DNA of 44,525 nt, taken from the NCBI GenBank assembly GCA_022616275.1, contig JAKEFB010000134.1:1-44525 (forward strand), given 5' to 3'. This DNA is from Chloroflexota bacterium (GTDB taxonomy: Bacteria; Chloroflexota; Anaerolineae; Promineifilales; Promineifilaceae). Below, piece after piece: positions 40,346 to 44,525 of this stretch (its first letter is position 1; every line of letters starts with the position of its first letter). The position numbers and the translations under genes were made by a program. A model generated the notes under the pieces. The model was given only the letters and a program-made list of their open reading frames with translations. It ran no database searches and was not told where the DNA came from.

Positions 40346-41551
40346 TTATGAATCAGGCGCGCCTTCGCCCGGCGGCCGGACACGAATGGGCAACTCGATG
40401 TAAAAGGTGCTGCCGGGACAGGCCACTTCGTCGCAGCCAGGGCTATCGGCCCAAACCCGGCCGCCATGCGCCTCGATAATCCCTCGGGCAATCGGCAATC
40501 CCAGGCCGGCCCCACCCCCTTTAAACTTGGTCTTGCCCGACGAATGCAGCGAAAAGTCCTGGATACCGGAAAAGGTTTCAAAGATACGCTCCAGGTTTTC
40601 CGGCTCAATGCCAATACCGGTATCGTTAATCACAATGACCACGTACCCGGCTATCTCGTCCGTCCGCTCGTTCGGCCGGGTCAGGTGCGTGCTCACCGCC
40701 ACCCGGCCTCCGTCCGGCGTATATTTCAGGCTGTTGCTGATAACCTTGCTCAAAGCCTGGAACAGCCGTTCCGGATCGGCGTACATAACATCCTCCACGA
40801 CAGCAGGTTCAACGGCCAACTCCACCTGTCGCTCCCGGAACACTTTTTGCTGGCTGTCGGTAACCATGAGCAAAATCTTTTCCAGGTGTACCGGCTGGAA
40901 ACGAATGTCAATGGCATCCGCGTCAATCATCGTCATGTCTATCATGTCGGCGATAATGCTACGCAAGCGGCCGATCCCGCTCTCAAACCCCTCCAACAGT
41001 GGCTGGACGGCGGTGATATCCGGTGGAACAGTCGCCCGCATCATGCTGGTATAACCATCCAGGATAGTTAAAGGGGTGCGCAGTTCGTGGGCCGCCACTT
41101 TTATGAAGCTGGCTTTGTTTCGGTCCAGCCGCGCCATTCGCTGGCGTAGCTCCACCATGTGGTCCAGCAGGTCTACCCGGTCGGTGTCACTGGCCAGCCG
41201 GGTGGCTTCAATCACGGCGTAGGTAATAATCCGGTCCAGTTCCCGGAAGTAGGCCAGGGCCTCGACCGTAGCAAACTGGACCGCCAGCGCATCGCCGATC
41301 ACGTCCTTCAGCGTCCGCAGCACTGTCATCCAGTCATTGGCCAGGGGCGCATCCTGGCCAACGCTGTTATCGGCCCAGGCCTGCACCACCCGCAGCCGGC
41401 CGCCAACCCCTTCGCCCAGCGCCTCCACCAGGACCTTCAGGAATTCGTCCACCGCCTCTTCGTCAGGCAGCAGGTTCAGCGCCCTACGCAACGTTTCGTC
41501 GCGCAGGGCAACGCCATTTTCTTGTAACCAGGTCGCCAGCTTACTCTTCAA
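40346..41551 (-). CDS. Histidine kinase, soluble
   Basis: 401 residues from TTG 41551, five bases after GGAGAG. There is no membrane segment, so the sensor is cytoplasmic. The N-terminal region (about 1-125) is helical and unknown. HisKA has VAAHELRTPLT, with the His near residue 153. The ATPase domain shows the N box SNSLKYT, G1 DTGIGIEPENLERIF and G2 GAGLGLPIARGI. It is likely to phosphorylate the regulator encoded next, as the two genes are adjacent and in the same direction. Confidence 0.92.
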   Translation of the reverse strand: MKSKLATWLQENGVALRDETLRRALNLLPDEEAVDEFLKVLVEALGEGVGGRLRVVQAWADNSVGQDAPLANDWMTVLRTLKDVIGDALAVQFATVEALAYFRELDRIITYAVIEATRLASDTDRVDLLDHMVELRQRMARLDRNKASFIKVAAHELRTPLTILDGYTSMMRATVPPDITAVQPLLEGFESGIGRLRSIIADMIDMTMIDADAIDIRFQPVHLEKILLMVTDSQQKVFRERQVELAVEPAVVEDVMYADPERLFQALSKVISNSLKYTPDGGRVAVSTHLTRPNERTDEIAGYVVIVINDTGIGIEPENLERIFETFSGIQDFSLHSSGKTKFKGGGAGLGLPIARGIIEAHGGRVWADSPGCDEVACPGSTFYIELPIRVRPPGEGAPDS

Positions 41552-41639
41552 GACGACTCTCCAACCAGACTTCTATCATTGTATAGCGAAATTGAGGAAT
41601 AAAGTAATCGCCAAAGGCGTTTGCTTCGTCAAACTCCAA

Positions 41640-41692
41640 AGCAGACAATCTCAACGCCTCATCCGTTTATCCGCTTTCATCCGTTGCCAAAC
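41640..41692. repeat. CATCCGTT/TATCCGCT repeat in the spacer downstream of trmFO
   Basis: Degenerate units CATCCGTT, TATCCGCT and CATCCGTT lie in the 144-base gap between the stop of trmFO and the start of the kinase gene, both on the minus strand. Confidence 0.55.
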
Positions 41693-41695
41693 AGT

Positions 41696-43057
41696 TCATA
41701 CAATCACCGCAGTCTCGGCCGCGGCCGGGTCATACTTCAGGCGGCGTTCGCGGGCAAAGCGGCGCATCGCCGTCAGCGCCCGCTGGCTGTAATAGCGGTA
41801 CCGTTCCGCCTTATTCATCGCTTGCTCCGGCAGTGGCAACAGGCCAAAATTCGCCTTCATCGGTTGAAAGCTCTTGGCCTCGGCGTGGGTCACGTAATGG
41901 CACAACGCACCCAACATGGTAACCGTTGGCAAGATAACCGGGTGTTCTCCGCTTAACAGCCGGGCGGCGTTCAACCCGGCCACCAGCCCGGTAGCGGCGT
42001 TGCCCATATACCCTTCCGCCCCCACAATCTGGCCGGCAAAAAACAGGTCGGCCCGGCGGCGGTACTGCATCGTCGGCTGGAGCATTTCCGGAGCGTTAAT
42101 GTACGTGTTCCGGTGCATCATCCCGTACCGCAGAAACTCCGCTTGCTCCAGGCCGGGGATTAGTTGCAACACCCGCTTTTGCTCTCCCCACCGCAGGTTC
42201 GTCTGGAACCCAACCAGGTTGTACATCGTCCCGGCCAGGTTATCCTGGCGCAACTGGACTACGGCGTACGGCGGCCGGCCATTGCGCGGGTCCACCAACC
42301 CCACCGGCCGCATCGGGCCAAAGCGCAGCGCGTCGCGGTTACGCCGGGCCATCACCTCGACCGGCAGGCAGCCCTCAAAAAAATGGGCGTCCTCCTGCTC
42401 AAACTCCCGCAACGTGATTTGCTCGGCCGCCGCCAGCGCCTGGTAAAAAACGTCGTATTCCTCCCGCGTCATCGGGCAGTTCAGGTAGTCGCCCTCATCC
42501 TGCACCCCCCGGTCGTAGCGCGAAGCCCGGAAAGCCACGTTCCGGTTAATGCTTTCGTAGCTAACAATGGGCGAAACCGCGTCATAGAAATACAGGTACG
42601 CCTGCCCCGACAGCCGGCCCAGCTCCTCGGCCAGCGCGCTGGAAGTCAGCGGCCCGCTGGCAATAATGCACGGCCCGTCCGGTACGGCCGCCACCTCCTG
42701 CCGCACCAGCTCAATATTGGGATGATTTTCAATGCGTTCCGTCACAAGCTGGGCAAAGATCTCCCGGTCCACCGCCAGCGACGAACCGGCCGGCACCGCC
42801 GCCGCCTCGGCGCAGGCCAGGATCAGCGACCCCAGGCCGCGCAGCTCCGCCTTCAGCAGCCCTGGCGCTTTGTCCGGCAACGTCGAGCCCAGCGAATTGC
42901 TACACACCAGCTCGGCCAGGTAGCCCGTCACGTGGGCCGGCGTGTTCTGTTGCGGCCGCATCTCGTACAACCGCACCCGAACGCCCAACTCGGCCGCCTG
43001 CCACGCCGCCTCCGACCCGGCCAGCCCCCCACCGATCACAATCAACCCTTCCGCCAT
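41696..43057 (-). CDS. trmFO: tRNA (m5U54) methyltransferase TrmFO, folate/FAD-dependent
   Basis: 453 residues from ATG 43057; an upstream frame to 43147 adds an unrelated tail. FAD-binding [14 protein letters not shown] is at the N-terminus. LVCSNSLGS (Cys52) and [11 protein letters not shown] carry the two cysteines important in Trm[23 protein letters not shown], given by position near 277-297, and [13 protein letters not shown] are typical. It uses methylenetetrahydrofolate to form T54 in tRNA. The length is normal for the family. It is the first gene of the minus-strand block; gntK lies divergently upstream. Confidence 0.95.
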   Translation of the reverse strand: MAEGLIVIGGGLAGSEAAWQAAELGVRVRLYEMRPQQNTPAHVTGYLAELVCSNSLGSTLPDKAPGLLKAELRGLGSLILACAEAAAVPAGSSLAVDREIFAQLVTERIENHPNIELVRQEVAAVPDGPCIIASGPLTSSALAEELGRLSGQAYLYFYDAVSPIVSYESINRNVAFRASRYDRGVQDEGDYLNCPMTREEYDVFYQALAAAEQITLREFEQEDAHFFEGCLPVEVMARRNRDALRFGPMRPVGLVDPRNGRPPYAVVQLRQDNLAGTMYNLVGFQTNLRWGEQKRVLQLIPGLEQAEFLRYGMMHRNTYINAPEMLQPTMQYRRRADLFFAGQIVGAEGYMGNAATGLVAGLNAARLLSGEHPVILPTVTMLGALCHYVTHAEAKSFQPMKANFGLLPLPEQAMNKAERYRYYSQRALTAMRRFARERRLKYDPAAAETAVIV

Positions 43058-43154
43058 ACCCCCCAATTTTATCACACCCGCCAGGAAAGTGCGTGAAAGG
43101 AGGGTATAATTACCAATCGCTGTGGCCGGTCTCCGGCCGTGCCACACTTACCTT

Positions 43155-43208
43155 ATTCTTTGCGTGAACTTTGGCCCTGCCAAAGTCTGCGTCTTTGCGT
43201 CAAATTCC
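43155..43208. repeat. TCTTTGCGT repeat before gntK
   Basis: TCTTTGCGTGAACTTTG and later TCTTTGCGTCAA lie in the divergent spacer. GCCAAAG/CTTTGGC units between them can pair. They leave gntK without a visible ribosome binding site. Confidence 0.5.
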
Positions 43209-43209
43209 T

Positions 43210-43695
43210 ATGATCATCCTCTTAATGGGCGTCTCCGGGGCCGGCAAAACCACCATCGGCCGCCTCCTGGCCGAAGAATTAGCCTGGCCCTTCTACGACG
43301 CCGACGACTTCCACCCCCCGGCCAACGTCGCCAAAATGAGCCAGGGTCTCCCCCTCACCGACGCCGACCGCGACGCCTGGCTGGCGGCGCTCCAGCAACT
43401 CATCCGCCAACTATTAGTCCAGGACCAACCGGCCGTCATCGCCTGCTCCGCCCTCAAAGCCGCCTACCGCGCCCGCCTCCTGGCCAACCACCCCGGCGTC
43501 TACCTCGTCTACCTCAAAGGCAGCTACGATCTCATCTACCGGCGCCTCCAAGACCGGCCGGGCCACTTCATGCCCCCCGACCTCCTCGCCAGCCAGTTCG
43601 CCACCCTCGAGGAACCCCAAGACGCCCTGGTCGTCTCTATTGACCAGGAACCCGAGGAAATCGTTAAGGCCATTGTTCAATCAATCGCCATTTGA
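43210..43695 (+). CDS. gntK: Gluconokinase
   Basis: 161 residues from ATG 43210, typical of the short GntK family. P-loop GVSGAGKT at 7-14, FYDADDFHPPANVAKMSQG, PLTDADRDAWL, ACSALKAAYRARL and GHFMPPDLLASQF are all standard. It phosphorylates D-gluconate to 6-phosphogluconate using ATP. There is no ribosome binding site; the sequence just before the ATG is the end of a TTTGCGTC repeat. No gluconate transporter or dehydratase is adjacent. Confidence 0.93.
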   Translation: MIILLMGVSGAGKTTIGRLLAEELAWPFYDADDFHPPANVAKMSQGLPLTDADRDAWLAALQQLIRQLLVQDQPAVIACSALKAAYRARLLANHPGVYLVYLKGSYDLIYRRLQDRPGHFMPPDLLASQFATLEEPQDALVVSIDQEPEEIVKAIVQSIAI

Positions 43696-43722
43696 CTGAT
43701 TGGCAAGTTTACTGATCGAGGA

Positions 43723-43744
43723 GTTTGCATCCTCAGATGCAAAC
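43723..43744. other. Perfect nine-base-pair hairpin between gntK and the AlkD-like gene
   Basis: GTTTGCATC-CTCA-GATGCAAAC. There is no T-tract, so it is not a standard terminator. It lies 27 bases before the next ATG and could influence its expression. Confidence 0.6.
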
Positions 43745-43771
43745 AGCGAATCGAAAGGATTTAAGTGACCT

Positions 43772-44452
43772 ATGTCCGAAAATTTCAGCGACCCCTCCTC
43801 CCTCCCGGCCGAAATTGACGCCCACCTCCAAACCCTTCCTGACCACAAAACAGCCACCATCCGCGCTATGCGCCGCGAATACTCCAAACGGCTGGCTAAA
43901 GCCGAGGCCCAGACCGTCCTGGCCGTGGCCCTGGGCCTCATGGGCTACCCCACCTTTGAGCACCGCTTCGTCGGCTACGAGCTGGTCCACCACCACCGGC
44001 CGGCCCTGCGCAGCCTCGGCCGGACTGAGCTGGAACAACTCGGCCGCAGCCTCGACAGCTGGTATTCGGTAGACACCTTCGCCACTTACCTGGCCGGGCC
44101 GGCCTGGCGCGCCGGGCAGGTCCCCGATAGTCTCATCCACGAATGGGCCGGCTCCCAAGACCGCTGGTGGCGGCGCACCGCCCTCGTCTGCACCGTCGCC
44201 CTCAACACCAAAGCCCGCGGCGGCCGGGGCGATGTCCCCCGCACCCTGGCCGTCTGCCGCCTCCTGGCCGCCGACCACGACGACATGGTCGTCAAAGCCC
44301 TCTCCTGGGCCCTGCGCGCGCTGATCCTCTACGACCCGGCCGCCGTCCGCACCTTCCTCGACGAACACCAGGCTGTCCTCGCCGCCCGCATCCCCCGCGA
44401 AGTCCGCCACAAGCTCGACACTGACCTCAAAAATCCCCGTAAAACACGTTAG
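43772..44452 (+). CDS. AlkD-like DNA alkylation repair protein (HEAT-repeat)
   Basis: 226 residues, about the length of AlkD family members. The chain is nearly all helical. IRAMRREYSKRLAKA, WYSVDTFATYLAG (aspartate in the middle helix) and QDRWWRRTALVC (Trp and Arg) match the pattern of residues that line the DNA-binding groove of AlkD. The family excises N3- and N7-alkylated bases without base flipping. A weak GGA lies about 12 bases before the ATG. It follows gntK after 76 bases. Confidence 0.82.
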   Translation: MSENFSDPSSLPAEIDAHLQTLPDHKTATIRAMRREYSKRLAKAEAQTVLAVALGLMGYPTFEHRFVGYELVHHHRPALRSLGRTELEQLGRSLDSWYSVDTFATYLAGPAWRAGQVPDSLIHEWAGSQDRWWRRTALVCTVALNTKARGGRGDVPRTLAVCRLLAADHDDMVVKALSWALRALILYDPAAVRTFLDEHQAVLAARIPREVRHKLDTDLKNPRKTR

Positions 44453-44525
44453 TTCAAAGGCTCGTTTGGGCTACTATCTTTCTCCCGAGCCGAAAGGCGT
44501 CCTACCGATTGGCCGAAGAAATACC

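Noticed and set aside
1-44525. CRISPR array or prophage/IS element
   Set aside because: Repeats present have 7-8 bp periods without spacers, and no integrase, transposase or cas gene is visible.

Overview
The window is about 44.5 kb of GC-rich bacterial chromosome that fits a member of the Chloroflexota, most likely an Anaerolineae-type or related filamentous lineage. This is inference from gene content and style: glutamate synthase split over several genes, secreted proteins ending in a short YLP motif, STAND/FGE-domain and PPC/P-domain surface proteins, proline/threonine linkers, and very frequent GGCCGG/CCGGCC hexamers. No rRNA, tRNA, CRISPR array, insertion sequence or phage module was recognised. 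It reads as ordinary chromosome with a strong dispersed-repeat character.

Layout. 1-3.3 kb: a partial membrane-anchored protein, a STAND-type ATPase joined through a membrane segment to an FGE-like domain that lacks the catalytic cysteines, and a Trm112-like protein. 3.4-9.3 kb, minus strand: a glutamate-synthase operon in three pieces (ferredoxin plus FMN-barrel paralogue, FMN domain, amidotransferase plus GXGXG). It sits behind a good promoter and a leader of about 440 nt that ends in a Rho-independent terminator just before the first start codon. 9.4-14.1 kb: a response regulator, a GNAT protein, a three-module fusion (PLP dehydratase/racemase, a PGDH-like domain without key catalytic residues, a ParB-like domain) and a PNPOx-like flavoprotein. 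14.1-14.36 kb: a free-standing promoter-to-terminator unit of about 200 nt, probably a structured small RNA. 14.5-18.1 kb: an operon of HAD hydrolase, double GNAT, ABC ATPase and ABC-2 permease. 18.1-24.4 kb: a secreted beta-helix protein, an Ada-like Cys-motif protein, an M23 peptidase, a DUF4058-like remnant and a penicillin-acylase family enzyme. 24.5-28.1 kb, minus strand: an LVIVD beta-propeller protein, a TolB-like lipoprotein and two small unknowns, the last three unusually AT-rich. 28.3-33.7 kb: a 1789-residue multidomain surface protein. 33.8-43.1 kb, minus strand: acyl-CoA dehydrogenase, M20 peptidase, a small membrane protein, HflX, a MuiA-like protein, a response regulator with a degenerate GGDEF domain, a histidine kinase and TrmFO. 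43.2-44.5 kb: gluconokinase and an AlkD-like DNA repair protein.

The most striking non-genic signal is a set of short tandem repeats with 7-8 bp periods, using different unit sequences at different sites. They fill gene junctions, supply stop codons or lie next to ribosome binding sites, and twice lie in frame inside proteins. They resemble the STRR heptamer repeats of filamentous cyanobacteria. The other leads are the serine-metabolism-like fusion protein, the regulated-looking leader of the glutamate synthase operon, and the orphan small RNA unit.
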